From assembly GCA_964464895.1 (NCBI GenBank), contig CAYXGY010000001.1, forward strand, positions 310,001-374,000: DNA of 64,000 nt. The letters are read 5' to 3'. The stretch's first letter is position 1. Every line of letters begins with the position of its first letter. The notes under the pieces are model-generated. The model saw only the letters and a list, made by a program, of their open reading frames with translations, had not been told where the DNA came from and did no database searches. Of this stretch, positions 54,192 through 63,162 are shown in pieces. The DNA is from Helicobacter_D sp964464895 (GTDB taxonomy: Bacteria > Campylobacterota > Campylobacteria > Campylobacterales > Helicobacteraceae). Made by a program: the position numbers and the translations under genes.

Positions 54192-54791
54192 ATGACAAGA
54201 AAAACATCAATTTCATTAGTTTTAGCGGGAACGCTTTTAGCAAGTAGTTTATTTGCAGCACAGCAAATTAATTCTGTATCCAGCAGTGAAACCATTAGCC
54301 CAATTGGTAGCGCGGGCAATCAAGTCATTGCGAGCACAAATAGTCAAAGCCCTTATGCAAGCTCACATGGTAGAAACTCTAACTCCCCATCAGGCTTGCA
54401 AGGGATTGAAGTAGGAGGAGATGATATTGTGATTCCAAACGCTCCTATCATCACTCCTTCAAGTATCATTGAAATTAGTGCAATTGGTATGGGTGTCGCA
54501 CCAGAAACCACACTCTCTCCAGCACAAGCTTTAGCCCTAGCAAAACGCGCAGCAATCGTAGATGCTTATCGCCAAATCGGTGAGAAAATGTATGGAATCC
54601 GCGTCAATGCACAAGACACCGTGCGTGATATGGTGCTTAAAAACTCAACCGTGAAAACAAAAGTATTAGCGGTGATTCGCAATGCAGAAATTGTAGAAAC
54701 TGTGTATAAAGACGGGCTTTGCCAAGTCAGTATGGAACTCAAACTTGATGGAAAACGATGGTATCGTATCTTAACAGGCGAACAATTCTAA
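54192..54791 (+). CDS. LPP20-family protein, FlgP-like
   Basis: 199 residues. A signal peptide (LVLAGTLLASSLFAAQQ) lacks a lipobox cysteine; then a low-complexity Ser/Asn/Gly region, then the LPP20 core from residue 95: GVAPETTLSPAQALALAKRAAIVDAYRQIGEKMYG, ending KLDGKRWYRIL. In C. jejuni the related FlgP forms the flagellar basal disk and is a lipoprotein. ATG 54192 has AAGGA 6 bases upstream; the open frame further left only mirrors the previous gene. The position behind a Maf-like gene fits a motility role. Confidence 0.78.
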   Translation: MTRKTSISLVLAGTLLASSLFAAQQINSVSSSETISPIGSAGNQVIASTNSQSPYASSHGRNSNSPSGLQGIEVGGDDIVIPNAPIITPSSIIEISAIGMGVAPETTLSPAQALALAKRAAIVDAYRQIGEKMYGIRVNAQDTVRDMVLKNSTVKTKVLAVIRNAEIVETVYKDGLCQVSMELKLDGKRWYRILTGEQF

Positions 54792-55288
54792 GGCTAGCGT
54801 TCTCCTGCTTAGCCTTATTTGTAATTTTGGGGTGCGCCAAAACGCCCCAAAAAATACAAAGTTCTGTTTCTAAAACAATTTTTTTCTCCACAAAAGATTT
54901 TAGATTCTACGATTTGGGATTGATTAAGACTTATCCCAATCACATAACCCTAGAAATTTTCAATGCAGGCACTCTATTGCTCCAAATGGAATGCTACAAA
55001 CACAAAGTTTGCCTCAATCAAACCTGCTATGCCAAAGAATCCTTTGGCAGACGCTTATTTGGAGAGGATACTTTTGATGATTTGGATTTCAGAGCTGTAC
55101 TTTTAGGCGAGGAAATCTTTTTAGGACAAAACAAACAAACAAATTCTAGTGGTTTTACCCAAACAATTAAGCGAGGAAACTCTTTATTGGACTATCAAGT
55201 TAAGAAAGACTCTATTTTCTTGCAGATTCAAAACCCGCAATCCAAAATGAAATTTGTGCTAGAAATCAGCAACTTACTCGAGACTTAA
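54758..55288 (+). CDS. Small lipoprotein of unknown function
   Basis: 176 residues. Lipoprotein signal: basic start MVSYLNRRTILR, hydrophobic LAFSCLALFVILGC with the lipobox ILGC, so probably anchored to a membrane. The rest alternates beta-like strands (ITLEIFNAGTLLLQMECYKHKVCLN). No family recognised. It overlaps the FlgP-like gene by 34 bases and ends one base before the next start. Possibly a partner of the FlgP-like protein by context. Confidence 0.65.
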   Translation: MVSYLNRRTILRLAFSCLALFVILGCAKTPQKIQSSVSKTIFFSTKDFRFYDLGLIKTYPNHITLEIFNAGTLLLQMECYKHKVCLNQTCYAKESFGRRLFGEDTFDDLDFRAVLLGEEIFLGQNKQTNSSGFTQTIKRGNSLLDYQVKKDSIFLQIQNPQSKMKFVLEISNLLET

Positions 55289-56029
55289 ATGCAAATCTAC
55301 CAACCTAAAAATGGCTATTGTTATAACAGCGATACATTATTTTTGTATGATTTCGCACTTCCCTTTTTAAAACACCACTACCATATCCTAGAAGTTGGTG
55401 CAGGTTGTGGAATCTTGGGATTATTATGCGCACGAGATTCTGCTTGCCAACTTACGATGATAGAAAAGAATCCCAAAATGGCGGAACTCTGCGCGCATAA
55501 CCTACGCATTAACCAAACAAAAGCACATCTAATCTGTGCGGACTTTTTGGAATACGACTTCGCCAACTCTTGCCAAATTGCGCAAGACATTAAACCGCAA
55601 AATACAGATTCCACAATACAATTTGATATGATTTTAAGCAATCCACCCTTTTACCACGATGGCGTGATGAAATCTCAAAATGCTGATATTTTTAGTGCGC
55701 GCTATGCACAGAATCTACCTTTTTCGGATTTTGTTTGCAAAGTCAATTCCCTGCTCAAACCGCAAGGAGAATTTATCTTTTGCTATGACGCAAAAGCAAT
55801 CTTTCATCTCATAAATGTGTTAAATTCCTACAAAATGCGTCCAATTTGCTTGCGTTTTGTTTATCCAAAGGTAGATAAAAGCGCAACTTTGGTATTGTGT
55901 CGTTCTAAAAAAAATTCCAAAAGTCAATGTGAGATTCTGCCTCCGCTCATCGTGCATATCGGTTTAGATTTCACACAAGAAGTGCTTGCGATTTACAGGC
56001 ACGCAAACACTTGGAGTATCAAATGCTAG
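55289..56029 (+). CDS. TrmN6-like N6-adenine methyltransferase
   Basis: 246 residues. SAM motif ILEVGAGCGILGLLCARD, then MIEKNPKMAELCAHNLRIN, and the catalytic ILSNPPFYHDG (N-P-P-F/Y), as in tRNA1(Val)-A37 N6-methyltransferase (YfiC/TrmN6) and small RNA or DNA methylases. Substrate is likely tRNA but not proved. It starts directly after the lipoprotein stop. Confidence 0.78.
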   Translation: MQIYQPKNGYCYNSDTLFLYDFALPFLKHHYHILEVGAGCGILGLLCARDSACQLTMIEKNPKMAELCAHNLRINQTKAHLICADFLEYDFANSCQIAQDIKPQNTDSTIQFDMILSNPPFYHDGVMKSQNADIFSARYAQNLPFSDFVCKVNSLLKPQGEFIFCYDAKAIFHLINVLNSYKMRPICLRFVYPKVDKSATLVLCRSKKNSKSQCEILPPLIVHIGLDFTQEVLAIYRHANTWSIKC

Positions 56030-56391
56030 AAGATTCTAATTTTCCTTTCCGTTTTGACGCGAGCAAATGCACAGAATGTGGAGGCAAATGTTGCACAGGA
56101 GAAAGGGGCTATATCTTTGTAACTCCAAAGGAAATACAAGGAATCGCGGAATTTCTAGGCTTTGATTTTGATAGATTTTGTCAAAATTTCGTCAAAAAAG
56201 TCGGTTATCGTTATTCTTTGCGCGAAGTTTTAGAAACCAATGGCGCATATTCTTGCATTTTCTTCAAGAATGGTGTGTGTCAAATCTATCAAAAACGTCC
56301 GACACAATGTGCAAAATTTCCCTTTTGGGATTGCTATAAAGAGGATTGGACAGATTTACTAAAGGAATGTATTGGTGTGGTTAGAAAATAA
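56023..56391 (+). CDS. YkgJ-family CxxCxxCC zinc/iron-binding protein
   Basis: About 122 residues from ATG 56023, inside the end of the methyltransferase gene. Cysteine pattern CTECGGKCCTGERGY near the start and later CIFFKNGVCQIYQKRPTQCAKFPFW, the signature of the YkgJ/Fe-S-oxidoreductase-like family. May bind a metal; exact role unknown. Overlaps the next gene by about 17 bases. Confidence 0.75.
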   Translation: MLEDSNFPFRFDASKCTECGGKCCTGERGYIFVTPKEIQGIAEFLGFDFDRFCQNFVKKVGYRYSLREVLETNGAYSCIFFKNGVCQIYQKRPTQCAKFPFWDCYKEDWTDLLKECIGVVRK

Positions 56392-57685
56392 ATTTTTTAT
56401 AAGTTTTAGCGGTATTGCCTTGATTGTATTAATCGGGCTTATGGGTTGCTTTAGAAATGACTTTAAATTGCCTTTTGCTCGCGCAAGTTTCCCGGAGAAT
56501 CAAGAAGATATTTACATTATGCAAGGTTATGCGGCATTAGACATTCAAGACTTGCAGAGTGCTAAAGAATCCTTTATGAAAGCCTATACAATCCACCCAG
56601 ATAAAAATTATCTTAAAGAAATCTTAGGGATTCTAGTCGCACAACAAGACTTTGAAAATGCCAAAACAAAGGCTTATGAATACCTAGCAAAATACCCAAA
56701 AGACGAGGAGGTGCGCGGAGCATTGGTCGGGATTCTTACAAGTTCTAAAGATTTAGATACAGCACTCAAAGAAGCAAAGATTCTAATTTCTCTCAACAAG
56801 AGTGCGCAAAATTACGAAACGCTTGCCTCTGTTTATTTCCTACGTGAAGATTTCACTAATGCGACTCAAACACTAAACCAAGCCTACGCACTCACACAAA
56901 ACGAAATAATATTGGATAGATTGGGTGCGATTTATTTGCTTTTTTTGGGACAACCACAAAAAACCATCACGCTCTATGAGACACACATTAGAACACACGG
57001 AATCTCTAAACTCATTGGCGAAAAACTCGCGCTCCTCTACACAGAATCCAAAAATCATTTAGAGGCTGCTCGTATTTATACCAAGCTTTATGAATCTCTA
57101 GGCGACCAAAATTATGCCAAAATTGCATTAGAATTTTATTTCAGACTCAAACGACTAGACTTAGCCAAAGCATTTTTGCTCAAGAATCCCAAAATTGATG
57201 CGCACGATGAAATCCTACTAGAAATTTACCGCTTGCAAAAAGACTATCAAAATAGCCTCAAACAAGCCAAATCCCTTTATGAAAATACGCAAGATTTGAA
57301 TTATCTTGCGTATTATGCGATGATGAGTTATGAAAGTTTAAAGTCCTATCCACGCGCTAAACTAGCAGAAATTGAACACGACTTAAAGATTGCCGCTCAA
57401 AGCCTAGATGACGCATTGTATTGGAATTATCTAGGATATTTGATGATTGAACACGATTTCAAGGATTCTGCACGCATTAATGAGGGAATAAAATATGTGC
57501 AATTCGCCCTAGATAAAGAACCGCAAAACACCTATTACTTAGATTCTCTTGCTTGGGGCTATTTCAAACTCAAAGACTGCACTAAGGCAAAAGAAATTAT
57601 AGATAAGATTCCACCTAATGAACGTGAAAAGGAATCCGAAATTAAAGAACATTATAAAAAAATTACTTTTTGCCTGCACAAATAA
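56375..57685 (+). CDS. TPR-repeat lipoprotein
   Basis: About 436 residues. Lipoprotein-type signal (FISFSGIALIVLIGLMGC). The rest is tetratricopeptide-like helical repeats: for example YAALDIQDLQSAKESFMKAYTIHPD, VLVA-type AQQDFENAKTKAYEYLAKYPKDEE and YLDSLAWGYFKLKDCTKAKEIIDKIP at the end. Start is GTG 56375 or TTG 56372; AAAGGA lies upstream of both. TPR lipoproteins serve as scaffolds in envelope or flagellar assembly (cf. PflA/PflB); this placement behind Maf- and FlgP-like genes fits, but is inference. Confidence 0.72.
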   Translation: MWLENKFFISFSGIALIVLIGLMGCFRNDFKLPFARASFPENQEDIYIMQGYAALDIQDLQSAKESFMKAYTIHPDKNYLKEILGILVAQQDFENAKTKAYEYLAKYPKDEEVRGALVGILTSSKDLDTALKEAKILISLNKSAQNYETLASVYFLREDFTNATQTLNQAYALTQNEIILDRLGAIYLLFLGQPQKTITLYETHIRTHGISKLIGEKLALLYTESKNHLEAARIYTKLYESLGDQNYAKIALEFYFRLKRLDLAKAFLLKNPKIDAHDEILLEIYRLQKDYQNSLKQAKSLYENTQDLNYLAYYAMMSYESLKSYPRAKLAEIEHDLKIAAQSLDDALYWNYLGYLMIEHDFKDSARINEGIKYVQFALDKEPQNTYYLDSLAWGYFKLKDCTKAKEIIDKIPPNEREKESEIKEHYKKITFCLHK

Positions 57686-57714
57686 CTTTCCTATTCCTAT
57701 GTGTTTTTTCGTCA

Positions 57715-57746
57715 TTGCTATGCAAGTTTTTAAACTTGCATAGCAA
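57715..57746. repeat. Perfect 15-pair inverted repeat
   Basis: TTGCTATGCAAGTTT-TT-AAACTTGCATAGCAA in the 216-base gap after the TPR gene. No long U-run follows on either strand (TTAATAATCC on plus), but the stem is strong enough to end or protect a transcript. The left flank CGTCATTGC matches the interspersed-repeat core. Confidence 0.7.
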
Positions 57747-57901
57747 TTAATAATCCCACACAAAACAAACTATAATCTTTTAAAAAACCTACTATTTTAT
57801 TTTGTAACAGGGTTGCAAACCAAAAATCTAAGTAAATTTTAAAACTATATTCCTATAATACAAACCAAACTCAAACGAACCCTATTAATCAAGGAAATCT
57901 A

Positions 57902-58654
57902 ATGAATATCTTAATTACAGGTGCGTCTTCAGGATTTGGACGCGCCATTGCAGAGGAATTTGGGACAAAAGGACACAAAGTCATCGCACTCGCAAGACGC
58001 AAAGAGGCATTAGAATCCCTCGCGCGCAAGATTCCACATTGCATTCCTCTGCCTTGCGATATTTGCGATAGAATCTCTTTACAAAAAGCAATAGAATCCC
58101 TCCCACAAGAGTTCAAAACAATTGATGTCCTAGTCAATAATGCAGGGCTTGCACTCGGCTTAGAGAGTGCTGATAAGTGCAATTTTGAAGATTGGGAAAG
58201 AATGATTGAAGTCAATATCAAAGCCCTTACCTATCTCACGCGTTTGATACTGCCTCAAATGGTAGAACGCAAGAGTGGGCATATTATCACGATTGGTTCT
58301 ATTGCGGGACGTTATCCTTATCCCGGCGGCAATGTTTATGGTGCAAGCAAGGCATTCGTGCGACAATTTGCTTTAGGTTTGCGTGCGGATTTGAGTGGCA
58401 CGAATGTGCGCGTAAGCGACATTGAACCCGGACTCGCGGGAGGAAGTGAATTTTCACTCGTGCGATTCAAAGGTGATAAACAAAAAGCTGACGCACTCTA
58501 CAAAGGAGCAAACGCTCTCACTCCACAAGACATTGCCCAAGCGGTTTATTGGGTGGCTACCTTACCGCAACATATCAATGTCAATACACTAGAGATAATG
58601 CCAACAAGCCAAAGTTTCGCTGCATTGAATGTATATAAAGAAACTTCTTGTTAG
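57902..58654 (+). CDS. YdfG-type short-chain dehydrogenase
   Basis: 250 residues. Classical SDR: TGASSGFG (residues 6-13), NNAG near 80, catalytic Ser in ITIGSIAGRYPYPGG and Tyr-Lys in NVYGASKAF. PGLAGGSEFSLVRFKGD and the C-terminal NTLEIMPTSQSFAALNVY are typical of YdfG, an NADP-dependent 3-hydroxy-acid dehydrogenase (L-allo-threonine, 3-hydroxypropionate or serine). Monocistronic. Confidence 0.87.
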   Translation: MNILITGASSGFGRAIAEEFGTKGHKVIALARRKEALESLARKIPHCIPLPCDICDRISLQKAIESLPQEFKTIDVLVNNAGLALGLESADKCNFEDWERMIEVNIKALTYLTRLILPQMVERKSGHIITIGSIAGRYPYPGGNVYGASKAFVRQFALGLRADLSGTNVRVSDIEPGLAGGSEFSLVRFKGDKQKADALYKGANALTPQDIAQAVYWVATLPQHINVNTLEIMPTSQSFAALNVYKETSC

Positions 58655-58828
58655 CCTCATCAATCCGCAAGAATCTTCCTTGCGGCAAAACCAGCAAATA
58701 ATCACCTCAATTATTATAATTTCCTACACAAAGACAAAATTCTCATTAAAGAAATAAATTTTGATTTTTAAGCAGATTCTTTTGCTCGGCATTATAAACT
58801 TTTATTTTAAAACCTCTAAAGGAATCGT

Positions 58829-60091
58829 ATGCGATGGAATCGTTTTGATACGCGTTGGACACTCTCACTCTTTGGCACAGCAGTAGGAGCCGGTATTTTG
58901 TTTCTACCCATTCGTGCGGGGACAGGAGGATTTTATCCTGTGGTGTTGATGACACTTCTTATTTTTCCTATGGTGTGGCTCTCCCACCGCGCACTTAGTC
59001 GTTTCGTCAATGAATCTCAAAGCACAGAACACGACATCACGCACGCTGCAGAGGAATATTGGGGACGCGGAATTAGTTTCTTTATCACTCTTCTTTATTT
59101 TTTCGCTATCTATCCTATCTGCCTTGCTTATGGAGTTGGAATCACAAATACTTTTGCAAGCTTTTTTATCCATCAGCTTAACTTCACAAGCCTTTATGAC
59201 ACAGAAACAATGACACTTTATCCCCTAGTGCGTGCGGGGCTTGCCTTTGTGCTTGTCAGCGCAATGATGGGGGTAATGGTGCTCAAAGAAGAAACGATTA
59301 CCAAAGCCTGCAATGCACTTGTATATCCCTTGTGTGCAGTGCTTTTTATATTTTCTCTTTATCTGATTCCTTATTGGAAGTTAGAATCCCTGCAAAAAGT
59401 GCCGAGTTTGGAGGAGCTTATCCAAGTGATTTGGCTTACTCTACCTGTGCTCGTCTTTGCCTTTAATCATTCTCCTGCGATTTCAACCTTTACTCTTAGC
59501 GTGCGCAAGACTTATGGCAGCACTTCACAGGCAAAGGCAAATCAGATTCTTTTCCGCACAGCAGTTTTATTGCTTGTCTTTGTAATGTTTTTTGTCTTTT
59601 CTTGTATTTTGTGTCTTAGTGTGGAAGATTTTGCTAAAGCAAGAGAGGCAAACATTCCGATTCTCTCTTATTTTGCTAATCAATTCCAAACCCCAATCAT
59701 TGCTTTAGGTGCGCCACTTGTAGCATTTTTGGCGATTGTAAGTTCGTTCTTTGGGCATTATTTTGGTGCTTTTGAAGGCTTGAATGGAATCGTCAGGAAA
59801 GCCATTAAACTAAGTGGCAATGAAACCCCAAATATCCGCAATATCAAGATTTTTAGCACTCTGTTTATGTATGTAACGATTATCCTTGTTGCCTATCTTA
59901 ATCCTAGTATTTTAGGCTTCATTGAGGATTTGGGCGGTCCAATCATCGCGGCAATCTTATTTTTAATGCCAATTCTTGCGATTTGGTGTGTGGAGAAACT
60001 CAAAAAATACAAAAATCCTTTATTAGATGGATTTGTATTTATTACAGGATTTTTAACCATTACGAGTGTAATTTATAAATTTTTTCTATGA
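58829..60091 (+). CDS. sdaC: HAAAP-family serine/threonine permease
   Basis: 420 residues with 11 hydrophobic helices. TLSLFGTAVGAGILFLPI at the N-terminus and LPVLVFAFNHSPAISTF in the middle are signatures of SdaC/TdcC-type proton-amino-acid symporters. Serine import feeds pyruvate in Helicobacter and Campylobacter. The serine dehydratase sdaA usually next to it is not seen here. AAAGGAA precedes the ATG. Confidence 0.85.
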   Translation: MRWNRFDTRWTLSLFGTAVGAGILFLPIRAGTGGFYPVVLMTLLIFPMVWLSHRALSRFVNESQSTEHDITHAAEEYWGRGISFFITLLYFFAIYPICLAYGVGITNTFASFFIHQLNFTSLYDTETMTLYPLVRAGLAFVLVSAMMGVMVLKEETITKACNALVYPLCAVLFIFSLYLIPYWKLESLQKVPSLEELIQVIWLTLPVLVFAFNHSPAISTFTLSVRKTYGSTSQAKANQILFRTAVLLLVFVMFFVFSCILCLSVEDFAKAREANIPILSYFANQFQTPIIALGAPLVAFLAIVSSFFGHYFGAFEGLNGIVRKAIKLSGNETPNIRNIKIFSTLFMYVTIILVAYLNPSILGFIEDLGGPIIAAILFLMPILAIWCVEKLKKYKNPLLDGFVFITGFLTITSVIYKFFL

Positions 60092-60109
60092 TTTTATGCT
60101 ACGCACTAT

Positions 60110-60202
60110 GGCAATCTATAATCTAAATTTGTCATTACAAACAAAAATCAAGGTAAGATTTTAGGCTATGGATTGCTTGTTACTTTCCTCTTCGCAATGA
60201 CG
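60110..60202. repeat. Interspersed repeat pair in the gap after sdaC
   Basis: GGCAATC ... TTTGTCATTAC (60112-60140) is followed by TATGGATTGC ... TCGCAATGACG (60166-60202). The second is the best-preserved copy in the window of the element also seen at 43.5 kb. The four blocks can pair crosswise (GCAATC with GATTGC, GTCATT with AATGAC). Confidence 0.45.
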
Positions 60203-60213
60203 AAAGTTGAATC

Positions 60214-60681
60214 TTATCTTTTTTGAATCCGTGCGAATAATTCAATAATGGCACATTCTAACATAGAATAAACTTTCTCAAATCCGTCTAAATCTCTAAA
60301 ATAATAGGGGTCTGGAATCTCTTCTCCATTCAAACCAAAATCCCCCATTAGAGCAAGTTTTTCTTGTGGAAAGCCTAGTTGTAACAAGTCGTGGAAATTT
60401 TGTCTATCCATTGCAATGATGCAATCAAAATCCAAGTCATTATAGAGGCTAACTTTTCTCCCCTTAAGGCTAGAAATATCAATACCGTATCTCTTGCCCA
60501 CGAGAATAGAACGTTCGCAGGGTGGCTCATCAATATGCCACCCACTTGTGCCTGCAGAATCTATGCGCAAAGACAGCCCCTCCCTCTTTGCAATCTCTCT
60601 TGCGATTCCCTCCGCTAAAGGCGAGCGACAAATATTTCCCAAGCAGACAAACAAGATAGAATGGATTTTTCGACTTAACAA
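60214..60681 (-). CDS. Low-molecular-weight protein tyrosine phosphatase
   Basis: 155 residues. P-loop VCLGNICRSPLAEG (Cys13-x5-Arg19-Ser) and the general-acid motif EEIPDPYYF near residue 115. Such enzymes may act on tyrosine kinases of exopolysaccharide export (Wzb-like) or on arginine phosphate; the neighbour is a glycosyltransferase, but no Wzc-type kinase is in the window. Confidence 0.88.
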   Translation of the reverse strand: MLSRKIHSILFVCLGNICRSPLAEGIAREIAKREGLSLRIDSAGTSGWHIDEPPCERSILVGKRYGIDISSLKGRKVSLYNDLDFDCIIAMDRQNFHDLLQLGFPQEKLALMGDFGLNGEEIPDPYYFRDLDGFEKVYSMLECAIIELFARIQKR

Positions 60682-60743
60682 TATTTCCTACCTTCTGTTA
60701 ATTTTCGCAACAACACTGCATACTGCATTCAATTTTGGATTCC

Positions 60744-62033
60744 TTACTTTCTCTTCTCTTTGAACTCTCTTTTTAACTCACGCACTTTTTTGAAGAATTG
60801 CAAATAAGCAAATATTCGCCCCCCCCCCCGCAGAATTAGCCTCAATCAAAGCCTGACCAAGCTTATAAGTGAAGCATTGCTTTTCTTTGATAGCTTCCTT
60901 GTAGTCGGGATAGGATTCCAGCTTGGGGAGTTTTAGGCTAGGATTTTTCGCGATTCTTATCTGATATTTTCTTTGTTCTTCTTTATGGGATTCTTTGATG
61001 AAAGACAAAACATAAGGCATTCGCACCCAACCTAGCAAACTTCGCGCATTCAGCGTCATTGCCGAGCCTAGTTTATAAGCTAGGTGAGAGTGAATACGCG
61101 CAGAAGCAGTGCCACGATAAGCTATGCTGGATTCCAACGCGTGTAGGCTATCTTTTATGCGTTGTTGCAAATCTTGAAGCGTCAAATGATAGTTACCTCG
61201 TTTTTTATCCCTTAAAAACTCATTGATAGTTTTCATTTCTTTTGCGTTATTGGGAAGATAGATTTTGTTGCGATTATATTGCAAGGGTGCTTCACTGCCA
61301 AATATTCCATAAGGATAATTTTTGACTTTGTATTTTTTGTTCAAAATACTATAAATGCTTTGGTCGTGGCGATTCTCCCTAAACTCTGGTAGATTAGGAA
61401 TCTTTGATGGACTATCATCAACCAAATGAAAATGCGATTCAAACACGTCCAACCACTCTTGGACAAATCGCATAGTTTTTTGGGTTTTTTTCAAAAACAC
61501 GATTCCAGCCGCGCACTGCCCACTTTCTAAAAACTCCTTGTTCTCTAGCAAACCAAAATGCTCAAGCAAATCCGCTTTGTTCCATTCTTTTTCAGGATAC
61601 TTCATAATCGCACCTAGCATTTCATTCTCGTCTAAATCTTTTAGCATTTCCAATAATGCGTCCCTATTTTTAACCTCAAACTCAAACCCAATGTCGCAAA
61701 AAATTAGCAAATCCCCCTCTTTAATTTGCTCTAATGCCATTAAAATAACCTTTGGCTTCCAACACCAATATCCAAAACCACGCGTAGGAGCTAATCCATT
61801 ATGCGTAAAGCCTCCGCCCCTATTGGAGTGAAACACACTTTTCTCGCTTATTTTGGCATAGAATTTATCCCTAAAATGTTCTTTAAACTCTAATGGCAAA
61901 CTTGCTTCTGTATAGATGAAAATATCCTCAAAAAACTTTTAAAGATTCCGCATTGTTGTTTAAATCTGCAAATGCTAACCCCAAGCCTTGTATCCCCAAA
62001 ACTCACTAGATAAACCTTTTGTGTTTGTTTCAT
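60744..62033 (-). pseudogene. Capsule-type glycosyltransferase with two frame disruptions (G11 tract and G4 frameshift)
   Basis: The open part at 61899-60778 reads RGFGYWCWKP, DLLIFCDIGFEF and HDQSIYSIL, a GT-A-like family of capsular glycosyltransferases. It begins without a proper start. Upstream, ATG 62033 (GAGG 8 bases before) opens VYLVSFGDTRLG, which joins the main frame only if one G is removed from a GGGG at 61979-61982. At the other end a G11 tract gives the tail ANICLFAILQKSA. Ten Gs would give GGGRIFAYLQFFKKVREL to a stop at 60744. The last 120 residues are the YKLG module shared with the gene at 38,483. Non-functional or altered as written. Confidence 0.65.
60819..60829 (-). repeat. 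Homopolymer tract, G11, near the 3' end of the glycosyltransferase
   Basis: Eleven Cs on the plus strand. The frame after the tract with eleven Gs stops at 60778; with ten or thirteen Gs the frame matches the tail of the homologous module at 38.5 kb and ends at 60744. Confidence 0.9.
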
Positions 62034-62123
62034 ATCTCTTTCCTCAATTCTTCAAATCCCAAAAACCCCACTTGCCAAAAGCTTAACTTATGATAATTAC
62101 TTATGTTAATGATTTGGACTCAT

Positions 62124-63152
62124 TTATTTTTCTTGCATTTTTATCCATTTTTGTGCAATTCTGACTGCATTAGTTGCTGCACCTACGCGGATTTGGTCTG
62201 CAACACACCAAAGATGTAAAATTTTCTTATCATAGTTATCTACACGGATTCTACCCACATAAGTTTCATCTCTATCTGTCGCAATAATTGGCATTGGATA
62301 GGATTTCTCTTGTGGATTATCTATCAACACAACACTTTCGGCTTTACTCAATACTTCTTGCGCTTCTTTGGCACTCACTTCGCGTTCAAATTTAATCGTA
62401 ATGGCTTCACTATGACTTCTAAGCACAGGCACACGCACACAAGTAGCACTGACTTCAAAATCACTATGCATAATTTTATTTGTTTCATTGACCATTTTCA
62501 TTTCTTCTTTGGTATAATCGTTGCCCAAAAATACATCAATGTGCGGAATTACATTCAGTGCGATTCTATGAGGAAATGCCTTTGGCTCACAACTCTCAAG
62601 GCTAAAATCAAAGAATTTTTGCATTTGCATTACAAGCTCTTCCATTCCTTTTTTCCCTGCTCCTGAAACGGCTTGATAAGTGCTAACATCTACGCGCTTG
62701 ATTCCAAAAGCCTTATGCAAAGGATCTAAAACCTGCACCATTTGGATTGTGGAACAATTTGGATTGGCAATAATCCCTGTTTTTTTCCATAAGGCAATGT
62801 CTTGAGGATTCACTTCTGGCACGACAAGAGGCACATCTTGTTGCATTCTAAAATGACTTGTATTGTCAATCACGACTGCGCCGGCTTTTGCTGCACTTGG
62901 GGCGAACTCTGCACTGACGCTTCCGCCTGCTGAAAAGAAAGCAATTTCAATCTTTTCCCCCTCAAACACATCATGGGTAAGCTCTTGGACTTTAATTGTC
63001 TCTCCTTGAAATTCCACTTCTCTCCCAACGCTTCGCGCACTTGCGAGTGGCACAAGTTTATTAATAGGCAAATTACGTTCGCCTAAGACTCTGAAAATCT
63101 CTTCACCTACCGCACCTGTCGCGCCTGCCACTGCTATATTATATTTTTTCAT
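62124..63152 (-). CDS. asd: Aspartate-semialdehyde dehydrogenase
   Basis: 342 residues; reduces aspartyl phosphate in the lysine, diaminopimelate, threonine and methionine pathway. NADP motif VAGATGAVGEE at the start, catalytic Cys in ANPNCSTIQMV, and the substrate Arg/His region HIDVFLGND and RVPVLRSHSEAI. Typical length. Lies 11 bases after the FlgR-like gene on the same strand. Confidence 0.95.
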   Translation of the reverse strand: MKKYNIAVAGATGAVGEEIFRVLGERNLPINKLVPLASARSVGREVEFQGETIKVQELTHDVFEGEKIEIAFFSAGGSVSAEFAPSAAKAGAVVIDNTSHFRMQQDVPLVVPEVNPQDIALWKKTGIIANPNCSTIQMVQVLDPLHKAFGIKRVDVSTYQAVSGAGKKGMEELVMQMQKFFDFSLESCEPKAFPHRIALNVIPHIDVFLGNDYTKEEMKMVNETNKIMHSDFEVSATCVRVPVLRSHSEAITIKFEREVSAKEAQEVLSKAESVVLIDNPQEKSYPMPIIATDRDETYVGRIRVDNYDKKILHLWCVADQIRVGAATNAVRIAQKWIKMQEK

Positions 63153-63162
63153 CTTTTATCCT

